A stretch of 64,000 nt of DNA. Origin: Sulfurimonas hydrogeniphila. GTDB taxonomy: Bacteria; Campylobacterota; Campylobacteria; Campylobacterales; Sulfurimonadaceae. Of the stretch, positions 27,586 through 36,350 are shown piece by piece (the stretch's first letter is position 1; each line of letters opens with the position of its first letter). A program made the position numbers and the translations under genes. The notes under the pieces are model-generated. The model was not told the DNA's origin and searched no databases. It worked only from the letters and a program-made list of their open reading frames with translations. Location: NCBI RefSeq assembly GCF_009068765.1, contig NZ_CP035534.1:186001-250000 (forward strand). Reading direction: 5' to 3'.

Positions 27586-28892
27586 TGGAACACGAAGCAA
27601 TAAATCTTGCAACAACCTGGGTAGGATGGCTGAGCTTAGCTGTCTTTGTTATAGCGTATTATTTTATCGCTACAGAAGAAAAATATGAGATAAACAAAGC
27701 AAAACCGGCACTGTTTGCCGGTACATTTATGTTTATGCTTATCGGTATTTATTATGCTATTAACGGGATGAATCCTGATCCGCTGCATGATGAACTGGAA
27801 AAACTGATTTTGGAAATAGCCGAAATTTTCTTTTTCCTGCTTGTTGCAATGACTTTTATTGAGACGCTTTTAGAACGCGGTGTTTTTGATCTGTTAAAGT
27901 ATAAACTTGTCTCAAAAGGGTATACCTATAAAAAACTCTTTTGGCTGACCGGTCTGCTGGCATTTTTTATCTCCCCTGTCGCAGACAACCTGACAACTGC
28001 TTTGATCCTTTCCACCGTGCTTTTTACGATTGACAAGAAAAATCTTGCATTTTTGGTTCCGGGAGCTATAAATATTGTCGTAGCTGCCAATGCAGGCGGC
28101 GCATGGTCTCCGTTTGGTGACATTACAACACTCATGGCATGGACTGCCGGCAAAGGAGAGTTTGTGGACTTTCTTTTCCTCTTTCCTGCTTCTGTTGTCG
28201 GCTGGGTTGTTACAGCATTTTTACTCTCTTTGTCCGTTCCCTCGGGAGAACCGCCGTTTGATGCAGCGACAGAAAAGAAACCCAAAGTACTTGATGGTGG
28301 AATAACCGTTGCCTATTTGGGAGTATTGACCATTGCAATTGCTGTTCTCGGGCATACATTTTTTCATTTTCCGGCAATGTGGGGTATGATGTTCGGTCTG
28401 GCTATTTTAAAACTTTATGCGTTCCAGCTTGAAAGAACAGGAAAGAACAGTTTTAACATTTATGTCAATATGGAAAAGGTAGAGAACGATACGCTTCTTT
28501 TCTTCTTCGGTATTCTTTCGGCTGTCGGAGCATTGCACTTTTTAGGCTTTTTGGAATACATCCATCATCTGTATGAGTTGCTTGGTTCAACCACAGCCAA
28601 TATCGGTGTCGGATTCCTTTCTGCAATTGTAGACAATGTACCGGTAATGAGTGCAATTTTAAAATCTTCTCCAAACATGGGAATAGACCAGTGGATGCTT
28701 GTAACCATGACAGCGGGTATAGGCGGCAGTCTGATCTCTTTTGGTTCGGCAGCCGGTGTCGGAGTTATGGGAAAACTTCGCGGAATCTATACTTTCGGTT
28801 CACACATGAAGCATTCATGGACTATTTTAGTGGGATATGCGGTCTCTATTATAATCTGGTACGTTCAGTTTGAAATTATGGGACTTTATTAA
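27585..28892 (+). CDS. nhaD: NhaD-type sodium:proton antiporter
   Basis: A 435-residue inner-membrane antiporter of the ion transporter superfamily, exporting Na+ (or Li+) for protons in salt and pH homeostasis. About eleven to twelve membrane helices are predicted. Polar and glycine-rich stretches within helices, such as ISPVADNLTTALI, NAGGAWSPFGDITT and VDNVPVMSAIL, are typical of NhaD. A sodium antiporter fits a marine or saline sulfur oxidiser. It is followed by a hairpin terminator. Confidence 0.9.
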   Translation: MEHEAINLATTWVGWLSLAVFVIAYYFIATEEKYEINKAKPALFAGTFMFMLIGIYYAINGMNPDPLHDELEKLILEIAEIFFFLLVAMTFIETLLERGVFDLLKYKLVSKGYTYKKLFWLTGLLAFFISPVADNLTTALILSTVLFTIDKKNLAFLVPGAINIVVAANAGGAWSPFGDITTLMAWTAGKGEFVDFLFLFPASVVGWVVTAFLLSLSVPSGEPPFDAATEKKPKVLDGGITVAYLGVLTIAIAVLGHTFFHFPAMWGMMFGLAILKLYAFQLERTGKNSFNIYVNMEKVENDTLLFFFGILSAVGALHFLGFLEYIHHLYELLGSTTANIGVGFLSAIVDNVPVMSAILKSSPNMGIDQWMLVTMTAGIGGSLISFGSAAGVGVMGKLRGIYTFGSHMKHSWTILVGYAVSIIIWYVQFEIMGLY

Positions 28893-28945
28893 AAATCCAA
28901 ATTTCGGAACCCGCACTTTATGTGCGGGCTTTGTCTCTAATGGCT
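28893..28945 (+). terminator. Hairpin terminator after nhaD, REP-like
   Basis: A 7-bp GC stem (CCCGCAC / GTGCGGG, 28910-28928) lies inside a wider stem formed by AAATCCAA and TTGGATTT. The left part, TTCGGAACCCG, matches the dispersed hairpin family seen at 53426 and 62621. Confidence 0.7.
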
Positions 28946-29141
28946 AAGACTTGGATTTCCAAGAACAAATCAAACATTAATCTTATTTATTGTATCCTTT
29001 CATAACTTAAATTCTTTTCAACTTTTCTTTTCTCAAAAAACATTGTTTTTTGTAGCTTTAGGGGGTTGTAGGGACGCAGAGTCCCTGCTGTAAAATGGGC
29101 TTTTGCTCATTTTATATATAAATTTATCAAAAGGCATTTCA
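28946..29141 (+). promoter_or_regulatory. Leader region of guaA
   Basis: This AT-rich gap holds two further hairpins: GGGAC/GTCCC near 29071-29085 and AAAATGGGC/GCTCATTTT at 29092-29113, about 30 nt before the guaA ATG. They could form an attenuator or be processing sites. No known purine riboswitch core was seen. Confidence 0.35.
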
Positions 29142-30692
29142 ATGACAAATGTTAGCATTATAGTTTTAGACTTTGGTTCTCAATACACACAACTCATCGC
29201 TCGTCGTCTTCGTGAAGATAAAATATACTGTGAAATCCTTCCTTTTCATACAAAAGCCCAGGATATTGCAGCGAAAAATCCTCAGGGTATCATACTCAGC
29301 GGAGGTCCCTCTTCTGTATACAACAAAGATGCCTATGAAGTTGACAAAGAGGTTTATAAAATGGGCATTCCGATTCTTGGTATCTGTTATGGAATGCAAA
29401 GGATTGCGGTAGATTTTGGCGGTTCGGTTATACGTTCTGACCACCATGAATACGGAAAAGCAGAACTTGACATAGTCGGCTACCCTGACAATGTTTCTCC
29501 TCTTTTTAAAGATTGTGACAATCACACTGTAGTATGGATGAGCCACTCGGACAGAGTAGAAACACTTCCTGAGGGTTTTAAGGTAATTGCCACATCTGAC
29601 AATTCACCGTATGCGGCCATTGCAAATGATGAAAAACGTGTCTATGCGCTTCAGTTTCATCCGGAAGTACAGCACTCTGAAGAAGGGTACCTGATGCTTC
29701 GCAACTTTGCAAAAAATATCTGTGGCGTCACAGAAAAATGGAAAATGGAGCATTTTCTCAAGCAGCAGATTGAATCCATTCGCGAACGTGTCGGTGACGC
29801 CAAAGTGCTTTGCGGACTGAGCGGCGGTGTTGACAGTTCTGTTGTGGCAGCAATGCTGTATGAAGCAATCGGTGATCAGCTTATTCCTGTGTTTGTAGAT
29901 AACGGACTGTTACGCAAAGGTGAGAGAGAGCAGGTTGAAGAAGTTTTCAAAGTAAATCTCAAAGCGCCTCTTGTTACTGTGGATGCAGCGGATAACTTCT
30001 TAACAAAACTGGCAGGAGTGAGCGACCCTGAACAAAAACGCAAAATTATCGGGCATACTTTTATAGAAGAGTTTGAAAAAGAGGCGAAAAAACATGACGG
30101 TATTAAGTTTTTGGCACAGGGAACACTCTATCCGGATGTCATTGAATCTATCTCTGTCAACGGCCCCTCAGAAGTGATTAAATCTCACCATAATGTCGGC
30201 GGTCTTCCTGACTGGATGGATTTTGAACTGATTGAGCCGCTGCGTGAACTTTTTAAAGACGAAGTACGTAAAATCGGACTGGAACTGGGACTTCCGGAGA
30301 GTATGATTAACCGTCATCCTTTTCCCGGACCTGGTCTTGCTATTAGAATCATGGGGGATGTCAATGTTCCTGATTTGGATCTTTTACGCGAAGCAGATGT
30401 TATTTTGCTCGATGAACTCAAAGCAAGCGGATATTATGCAAAAACATGGCAGGCTTTTGCCGTGCTTTTAAATGTAAAATCAGTAGGGGTTATGGGTGAC
30501 AACCGTACCTATGACAACACGGTATGTATCAGAGTTGTAGAAGCAGTTGATGGTATGACAGCAACATTCGCACATCTGCCGCATGACCTGCTTGAGAGAA
30601 TTTCAAGAAGAATCATTAATGAGGTTGATGGAATAAACCGCGTAGTTTATGATATATCATCTAAGCCGCCCGCAACAATAGAGTGGGAATAA
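29142..30692 (+). CDS. guaA: GMP synthase (glutamine-hydrolysing)
   Basis: Converts XMP to GMP. The class I glutaminase domain comes first (GICYGMQ nucleophile, [11 protein letters not shown]), then the ATP pyrophosphatase domain with the P-loop [14 protein letters not shown] near residue 225, and a C-terminal dimerisation domain ending KPPATIEWE. The 516-residue length is normal. The frame is open 13 codons further upstream; ATG 29142 is preferred because it starts the conserved domain ([12 protein letters not shown]). Confidence 0.97.
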   Translation: MTNVSIIVLDFGSQYTQLIARRLREDKIYCEILPFHTKAQDIAAKNPQGIILSGGPSSVYNKDAYEVDKEVYKMGIPILGICYGMQRIAVDFGGSVIRSDHHEYGKAELDIVGYPDNVSPLFKDCDNHTVVWMSHSDRVETLPEGFKVIATSDNSPYAAIANDEKRVYALQFHPEVQHSEEGYLMLRNFAKNICGVTEKWKMEHFLKQQIESIRERVGDAKVLCGLSGGVDSSVVAAMLYEAIGDQLIPVFVDNGLLRKGEREQVEEVFKVNLKAPLVTVDAADNFLTKLAGVSDPEQKRKIIGHTFIEEFEKEAKKHDGIKFLAQGTLYPDVIESISVNGPSEVIKSHHNVGGLPDWMDFELIEPLRELFKDEVRKIGLELGLPESMINRHPFPGPGLAIRIMGDVNVPDLDLLREADVILLDELKASGYYAKTWQAFAVLLNVKSVGVMGDNRTYDNTVCIRVVEAVDGMTATFAHLPHDLLERISRRIINEVDGINRVVYDISSKPPATIEWE

Positions 30693-30818
30693 AATTGAGA
30701 AAAATTTCGGCTCATCTTGAAAGGATTGAGGAATCAGCATAGTTTAACTATGCCTTAACCTCAAAACATTCCAATCTGAACCAAACTTTTTACGATTTCC
30801 ATAAACGAGGAAATTTCA
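30693..30818 (+). promoter_or_regulatory. Palindromic leader between guaA and hemD
   Basis: An interrupted palindrome GCATAGTT-T-AACTATGC (30737-30753) is flanked by further complementary blocks (GGATTGAGG and CCTCAAAACATTCC). It may end the guaA transcript or fold in the hemD leader. No U tract follows directly. Confidence 0.35.
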
Positions 30819-31460
30819 ATGCATAACAAGCCCATTTACCTTTTTTCTGTCTCTTCTCATCCTGATGCTCACCATGTAAACTCTTTGGATATTACTTTTT
30901 TTCAGCCTGATATTGATTTTTCCAAATATGATTATCTGATAATTACCTCAAAGCAGGCATCAAAAGCGTTGCAACAGTATGAGAAAAAAGAGTATATAAA
31001 GAAGCAGGCGCTGTGTATCTCAAAACAGAGTGCAAAAAGTTTTGAAGATTTAGGGGGTCAGGTCCTGGCTGTCGGTAAGGGGTACGGCGATACTCTTGCG
31101 GAAAAAATAAAACAATACCCAAAAGAGACAAAATGGCTTTATTTGCGTGCTGAACTTGTTGCTTCTGATTTTGTCCTTACATGTAAAGAAGAGGGATACT
31201 GTATAGATGAAAAAATTGTCTATGCAAGCAAGTGCAGTGAAGAGTTGTTACATGTAACAGTGCCGCAGGAGGCTATACTTATTTTCACCTCTCCTTCAAG
31301 TGTAGAGTGTTTTTTAAGCAGGCATTCTTTGCTGCACACACATAAAATAATCGTTATAGGCAAAACAACGGCAAAAGCACTGCCAAAAAACTGCTCCTGT
31401 ATTCTCTCTGATGAGACAACTATTGAGAGTTGTATGCAAATAGCGCATTCCCTAAAATAA
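30819..31460 (+). CDS. hemD: Uroporphyrinogen-III synthase
   Basis: Closes and isomerises hydroxymethylbilane to uroporphyrinogen III for haem and sirohaem. HemD is poorly conserved, but this 213-residue protein shows the two-domain pattern: YLIITSKQASKAL early, WLYLRAELVASDF at mid length, and a C-terminal FTSPSSVECFL and VIGKTTAKAL pair. The last two are the usual recognisable stretches. It contains two TTACATGTAA palindromes (31177, 31248). Confidence 0.8.
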   Translation: MHNKPIYLFSVSSHPDAHHVNSLDITFFQPDIDFSKYDYLIITSKQASKALQQYEKKEYIKKQALCISKQSAKSFEDLGGQVLAVGKGYGDTLAEKIKQYPKETKWLYLRAELVASDFVLTCKEEGYCIDEKIVYASKCSEELLHVTVPQEAILIFTSPSSVECFLSRHSLLHTHKIIVIGKTTAKALPKNCSCILSDETTIESCMQIAHSLK

Positions 31461-31478
31461 AAACAAGCATATTTTTAG

Positions 31479-31484
31479 TATAAT
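31479..31484 (+). promoter_or_regulatory. -10 box for 6S RNA
   Basis: TATAAT lies seven bases before the first base-paired position of the RNA at 31492, exactly where a start site is expected. Confidence 0.65.
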
Positions 31485-31491
31485 TATCTTG

Positions 31492-31691
31492 TTAATCTGA
31501 GTAGTTCGTGTCAGCACATATATGCGGGTTCTACATATTCAACCTGTGAATCAGTAGGGTTGTCGTGTGTCGGTGGTTTCGCTTGAGGTATGTTCACTCT
31601 GCCGATGAAATTGCCGCCGTCAGGCAACCCTCTCTTCACCCAAATTCGGCTTTTAGAACCAAGCCAGTAGTGCGACGGCTGCTCGGGTTAA
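31492..31691 (+). ncRNA. ssrS: 6S RNA
   Basis: A structured RNA of about 200 nt. The ends pair over roughly 13 bp (TTAATCTGAGTAG with CTGCTCGGGTTAA, including G-U pairs). Further in, GGTTCTA (31527-31533) pairs with TAGAACC (31654-31660), and AGGGTTG (31556-31562) with CAACCCT (31625-31631). This leaves a large asymmetric bubble between them, with an apical stem beyond. One long hairpin with a central bubble is the 6S fold that mimics an open promoter and binds sigma70 RNA polymerase. The position just before purD matches my memory of 6S RNA in epsilonproteobacteria. No CCA-ended tRNA-like domain is present, so tmRNA is excluded. Confidence 0.75.
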
Positions 31692-31758
31692 TGCAAAAAA
31701 AGTTTATTTATTTCATCAGGGTGGGCTAAATAAATTTTTTAATTATATGGAGATACAA

Positions 31759-33024
31759 ATGAAAATATTGATCTTGGGGAGCGGTGGACGAGAATACTCT
31801 ATTGCCCGTGCTATAAAAAATGAAGAAGAGGAACATGAACTTTTTTTTCAGCCTGGAAACGGTGCAACAAACAATCTGGGAACAAACCTCGATATCAAAG
31901 ATTACAATGATTTGGCAGCATTTGCAAAAAAAAATGAGATTGATTTGACTATAGTAGGTCCTGAAGCGCCTCTGGTGGATGGTGTTGTTGACATATTTAA
32001 AGCACAGGGACTGACAATTTTCGGACCGGGTAAAGAGGCTGCTCAGCTTGAAGGCTCAAAAGTCTACATGAAAAACTTTTTGGCAAAATACAATATTCCT
32101 ACAGCAAAATATATAGAGAGTGATTCGATAGAAGAGCTGTTTAGGTTTACAAACACCCTGCAGGCACCTATCGTTGTAAAAGCAGATGGTCTGTGTGGCG
32201 GAAAGGGTGTTATCATCGCACAATCCCATGATGAGGCAAAAAAAGCAATTTCTGAAATGCTCAGCGGAAAAAGTTTCGGTGATGCGGGTAAAAAAGTAAT
32301 CGTGGAAGAGTTTTTAGACGGATATGAACTTTCTATGTTTGCAGTATGTGACGGGAAAGATTATATCTTGCTTCCGGCTGCACAGGATCACAAACGCCTG
32401 CTTGACGGTGACAAAGGTCCAAATACAGGAGGAATGGGTGCCTATGCCCCGACTCCGCTTGTAGATGAAACACTGTACCAAAAAGTACGAGAGCGTATTA
32501 TCCGCCCTACACTTGAGGGTATGCAACAAGAGGGTGCACCTTTTGAGGGTGTACTTTTTATCGGTATTATGGTGGTAAACGGTGAGCCGATTACTCTGGA
32601 ATTTAATGTACGTTTTGGAGATCCTGAATGTGAAATTCTTATGCCGTTAATGACTTCAAGCGTATCTGACATGTTTTACAAAGCGGCAACAAACCGTTTG
32701 GGCGAAATCAAAGTAGAATTTTCAGACCAGTATGCTGTCGGTGTGGTTATGGCGAGTGAAAACTATCCGTACGGACCATCAACGCCTGCTGAAATTATTT
32801 TAGATGATGTCAAGCATAAAGAAATAGAAGAAAATACACATATATCTTTTGCCGGTGTTGCAATGGAAGACGGGAAGCTCTACGCAACGGGTGGACGTGT
32901 TTTGGTATGTGTCGGTTTGGGTGAGAGTATCAAAGAGGCACGTGACAGAGCCTATATGAGATGTGGACAGGTTCATTTTGCAGGAAAAAAACTTCGTACA
33001 GATATCGCCTACCAAGCTCTTTAG
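31759..33024 (+). CDS. purD: Phosphoribosylamine-glycine ligase
   Basis: The GAR synthetase step of purine synthesis, joining phosphoribosylamine and glycine with ATP. The 421-residue ATP-grasp protein begins [15 protein letters not shown] and has the family segments [25 protein letters not shown] and [10 protein letters not shown]. The frame opens 4 codons earlier, but ATG 31759 is correctly spaced from GGAG and starts the conserved fold. Confidence 0.96.
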   Translation: MKILILGSGGREYSIARAIKNEEEEHELFFQPGNGATNNLGTNLDIKDYNDLAAFAKKNEIDLTIVGPEAPLVDGVVDIFKAQGLTIFGPGKEAAQLEGSKVYMKNFLAKYNIPTAKYIESDSIEELFRFTNTLQAPIVVKADGLCGGKGVIIAQSHDEAKKAISEMLSGKSFGDAGKKVIVEEFLDGYELSMFAVCDGKDYILLPAAQDHKRLLDGDKGPNTGGMGAYAPTPLVDETLYQKVRERIIRPTLEGMQQEGAPFEGVLFIGIMVVNGEPITLEFNVRFGDPECEILMPLMTSSVSDMFYKAATNRLGEIKVEFSDQYAVGVVMASENYPYGPSTPAEIILDDVKHKEIEENTHISFAGVAMEDGKLYATGGRVLVCVGLGESIKEARDRAYMRCGQVHFAGKKLRTDIAYQAL

Positions 33025-33035
33025 GAATTTGAATT

Positions 33036-33485
33036 TTGAATGAAGAGATTGAAAAACTTCTCAACCGAGAACATTTACAGCTCGCCTCTGTTAAAAAAAG
33101 GGCAATGGCATTTTTTATAGATGAAATGCTGCTCTCTTTTTTACTTATTATCGCGATGTCTGATTCATTTGCCAATGCGCAGACGGTTGAAGATATTATT
33201 ATACTGACAAATACCTATGTATTGCAGTATATTGCGATGAAAATAGTCTATCAGACTTTTTTTGTAATGCAGTACGGGGCTACTTTAGGGAAGCTGGCAA
33301 TGAAAATAAAAGTTATTGATGTACGTACACTGGACAATCCGAACTTTGCAGCAGCACTCAACAGGGCAGTTTTCAGAATTATAAGTGAAATGATTTTTTA
33401 TCTTGGTTTTTTATGGGGAATGTTTGATCCGCAGCGCCAGGCATGGCATGATAAAACCGCAAAAACTTTGGTGATAGATGCTTAA
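33036..33485 (+). CDS. RDD family membrane protein
   Basis: A 149-residue inner-membrane protein of the RDD family with three to four hydrophobic segments. The family's Arg/Asp features appear as KKRAMAFFIDEML near residue 20. A later YGATLGKLAMKIKVID segment and a C-terminal QAWHDKTAKTLVI complete the RDD pattern. Function is unknown for most members; some are linked to Na+ or Li+ export. The start is TTG, placed by AGGAATTT. It overlaps lptD by 8 nt, so it may act at the envelope. Confidence 0.75.
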   Translation: MNEEIEKLLNREHLQLASVKKRAMAFFIDEMLLSFLLIIAMSDSFANAQTVEDIIILTNTYVLQYIAMKIVYQTFFVMQYGATLGKLAMKIKVIDVRTLDNPNFAAALNRAVFRIISEMIFYLGFLWGMFDPQRQAWHDKTAKTLVIDA

Positions 33486-35670
33486 ATATTTTCTTTTTTT
33501 CCTTCTCGCCTGTATGGGTATTCTGATTGCAGATGACAAGATTGAAATATATGCATCCTCTGTTAAATCAAAAAACAATATTGTGTATGCGGACGGAGGA
33601 GTCAGTGTTGTTTACAAAGATTATTTTTTAACTGCTCAAAGAGCGGTGTATAACCAAAAGACGCAAGATTTGGAACTCTTTGGGAAGGTACGGCTCAACC
33701 ATAACAAAAAGTACAAGATACTCGGAAAATATGCAAAACTCAATTTGGCAAAAAAAGAGCGGTATTTTAAACCGCTTTATCTGCTTGAGAACAAATCTGA
33801 TGTCTGGATCAGTGCAAATGAAGGTGAATCAAAAGGAGTGCTGCTGGATATCACTTCAGGTTCAGTCAGTGGATGTGATCCTGTAGACCCTTTATGGACA
33901 ATGGAGTTTTCTTCATCGGAATACAATACAGATTCCAAATGGATTAATTTATACAATGCACGGCTTTATATTTACGATATACCGGTATTTTATACACCCT
34001 ATTTTGGCTACTCTCTTGATACGACACGGCGTACCGGTCTTTTGAAGCCGTCTTTTGGAATATCCTCAACCGAAGGGTTTTATTATGAACAGCCGATTTA
34101 CATTGCCGAACAAAACTGGTGGGATTTAGAAATCAATCCACAGATCAGAACCACAAGAGGAAAAGGACTTTATACTACTTTCAGATTTGTGGATTCTGCT
34201 GTTTCACACGGAGAATTCAAAGCAGGATATTTTAAAGAAAACGAGGAGTATTATTTAAAATATAATCTGCAAAATCAATCCCATTACGGATTTAATTTTA
34301 AGTATGACAATACAAATCCTCTGAATCAATGGCTTGGACTGAACTTGCCAGGACAGTCCGGAATATATGCAGATATTAACCATATGAATGATGTTGACTA
34401 CATTAACCTTGCACAAAACAACAATGCACTGCAGCAGGCAACTGCAACACAGGTACTTTCACGAGTAAACCTTTTTTATAATACAAATGACAACTATATA
34501 GGTGCCTATTTTAAATATTATGAAGATTTGACACTCCAGACAAATGACAATACACTGCAAAAACTCCCAACTGTTCAATACCATCATTATGTAGATACTT
34601 TTTTGAAAGATCATTTGCTGTACTCCTTTGATGTGCAGAGTAATAATATTCAAAGAATCATAAACAAAAAAGTAATTCAAACAGATGTAAATCTGCCTGT
34701 AACACTTCAGGCGCCATTGTTTAGTGAATATGTCAATCTTTCATACAAGGCAAATCTGTATCTGCAACATTCTCAATTTAGCGGGCATGAACAAAATCCA
34801 ATTCCGGGTTTTGAATATCATGACGGCTTTTATGCAAGCAACTACAATACTGTTACTGTTTCAACACAGTTAACAAAGGCATATGCAAATTTTAGTCATG
34901 TTGTAGGCTTTGACGTGAGTTATAATGCGAAAGGCTGGAGTAAGAAAGACGGTTTTTATCAGGACAATATGGACTACTGTTCAGATTTTACAAATAAGGC
35001 AGATCCAAATTTTGCACAAAGATGTGAGTTTTATAATATAGCAACAATTCAAAATGATACACAGCTAAACTTTCAGCAATATTTTTATGACAGTACCGCA
35101 CAGGAGATTATCTATCACAGACTTTCCCAAAACATCTCTTACGAAAATACAAAAGAACGCTATGGTGACCTGGAAAATGAGCTTGACTATAAGATAACGA
35201 GTTTTTTGTCCTATTACAATAACATGTTTTATAATTATAAGGAAAAAAAGTTTTCAAAGATTTTGAATCAGGTGTCATTCAACAGGAATGGCGTGAAAAT
35301 TGCACTCTCACATCTCTATAAAAATACCTTTTTACCAAAAACAGCCACTTATACGCCCTATACAAGTTATCTCACATCAAATGTAAAATATACTTACAAC
35401 AAACACTATTCTTACAATACAAGCTATAATTATGATTTAGAATCAAAAGAGAGAAAAAGTTTTTCTTTCGGATTTTTGTACACAAAGCGATGTTGGGATT
35501 TTGGAGTGCAGTATACCGAAAACAACAGACCTGTCTTGACTACAGTCGGGAGTACAAGTTCCTCTGTGTATGACAGGTTTATATACTTGACTATTGTATT
35601 AAAACCGTTAATGAAAGCAAATGCCGGCAGCTCTTTTTTATCGTATAAATTGCCGGATGATACAAAATAG
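33478..35670 (+). CDS. lptD: LPS-assembly protein LptD
   Basis: The outer-membrane beta-barrel that inserts lipopolysaccharide into the outer leaflet. After a signal peptide (residues 1-18), an N-terminal OstA/jellyroll domain (about 20-170, VYADGGVSVVYKDYFLTAQRA) is followed by a long tyrosine- and asparagine-rich barrel ending around FIYLTIVLKPLMK. At 730 residues it fits Campylobacterota LptD. The start lies 8 nt inside the RDD gene. Confidence 0.9.
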   Translation: MLKYFLFFLLACMGILIADDKIEIYASSVKSKNNIVYADGGVSVVYKDYFLTAQRAVYNQKTQDLELFGKVRLNHNKKYKILGKYAKLNLAKKERYFKPLYLLENKSDVWISANEGESKGVLLDITSGSVSGCDPVDPLWTMEFSSSEYNTDSKWINLYNARLYIYDIPVFYTPYFGYSLDTTRRTGLLKPSFGISSTEGFYYEQPIYIAEQNWWDLEINPQIRTTRGKGLYTTFRFVDSAVSHGEFKAGYFKENEEYYLKYNLQNQSHYGFNFKYDNTNPLNQWLGLNLPGQSGIYADINHMNDVDYINLAQNNNALQQATATQVLSRVNLFYNTNDNYIGAYFKYYEDLTLQTNDNTLQKLPTVQYHHYVDTFLKDHLLYSFDVQSNNIQRIINKKVIQTDVNLPVTLQAPLFSEYVNLSYKANLYLQHSQFSGHEQNPIPGFEYHDGFYASNYNTVTVSTQLTKAYANFSHVVGFDVSYNAKGWSKKDGFYQDNMDYCSDFTNKADPNFAQRCEFYNIATIQNDTQLNFQQYFYDSTAQEIIYHRLSQNISYENTKERYGDLENELDYKITSFLSYYNNMFYNYKEKKFSKILNQVSFNRNGVKIALSHLYKNTFLPKTATYTPYTSYLTSNVKYTYNKHYSYNTSYNYDLESKERKSFSFGFLYTKRCWDFGVQYTENNRPVLTTVGSTSSSVYDRFIYLTIVLKPLMKANAGSSFLSYKLPDDTK

Positions 35671-35681
35671 GATGCAAAAAG

Positions 35682-36350
35682 ATGCAAAAGTATAAGCATA
35701 TTTTACAAGACAGGGAAGATGCAGCACAAAAGCTTCGTGATGTACTGCCTATGCAAAAATTAAAAGAAGAAGCGTGGAATATTGTTGCAGTGTCAAAAGG
35801 CGGACTTGAATTGGCTTCACTGATAAAAGGCAAGTTGAAAAATAACCTGGAAATTCTTTTTTTAGAAGCAATTATGGCGCCAAACAATCCTGAATGTGAA
35901 GTTGCCAGAGTCAGTGAGACAGAGGAGATTGTCCTCAATGAAGAGTTGATTAATGCCTTTGGAATACAGTATGATTATATCTACGGAGAAGCTCACAGAA
36001 AGCATGAAGAGGATATACTTAGCTATATATACAAGTATCGCAAAGGAAGACCGTTTCCTCCTATGAAAAACAAGATTGTTTTACTTGTAGATGAGGGAAG
36101 TGAGACAGGAAGCAAGTTTATGACTGCACTCAAAACAGTTTTGGCCCAGAAACCAAAAGCAGTTTATATTGCCAGTCCTGTACTGCCAAGAGATGTTTTA
36201 GAATTGTTAGAAACATTCGTAGATGACATATTTTTTCTGTATGACATAGATGACTATGTAGAAACATCATTGTATTATAAGAATTTAACAATAATGGACG
36301 ATGAAGAAATAGAAGAAATACTCAGTAAAGATTTAAAGGATAACAGATGA
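35682..36350 (+). CDS. Phosphoribosyltransferase-like protein
   Basis: A 222-residue protein with a type I phosphoribosyltransferase fold. The PRPP-loop strand appears as VLLVDEGSETGSKF (about residues 131-144), where most relatives have DD-x-x-x-TG, and the preceding hood region has VAVSKGGLELA. The base or substrate is not apparent. It is joined to pnp by an ATGA overlap, which suggests a link to RNA or nucleotide recycling. Confidence 0.7.
   Translation: MQKYKHILQDREDAAQKLRDVLPMQKLKEEAWNIVAVSKGGLELASLIKGKLKNNLEILFLEAIMAPNNPECEVARVSETEEIVLNEELINAFGIQYDYIYGEAHRKHEEDILSYIYKYRKGRPFPPMKNKIVLLVDEGSETGSKFMTALKTVLAQKPKAVYIASPVLPRDVLELLETFVDDIFFLYDIDDYVETSLYYKNLTIMDDEEIEEILSKDLKDNR

Noticed and set aside
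28946-29141. Purine riboswitch before guaA
   Set aside because: The three-way junction with its conserved loops could not be found.
31492-31691. tmRNA or SRP RNA
   Set aside because: There is no tRNA-like acceptor end, no tag reading frame and no SRP GNRA/asymmetric loop; the one-hairpin fold fits 6S better.
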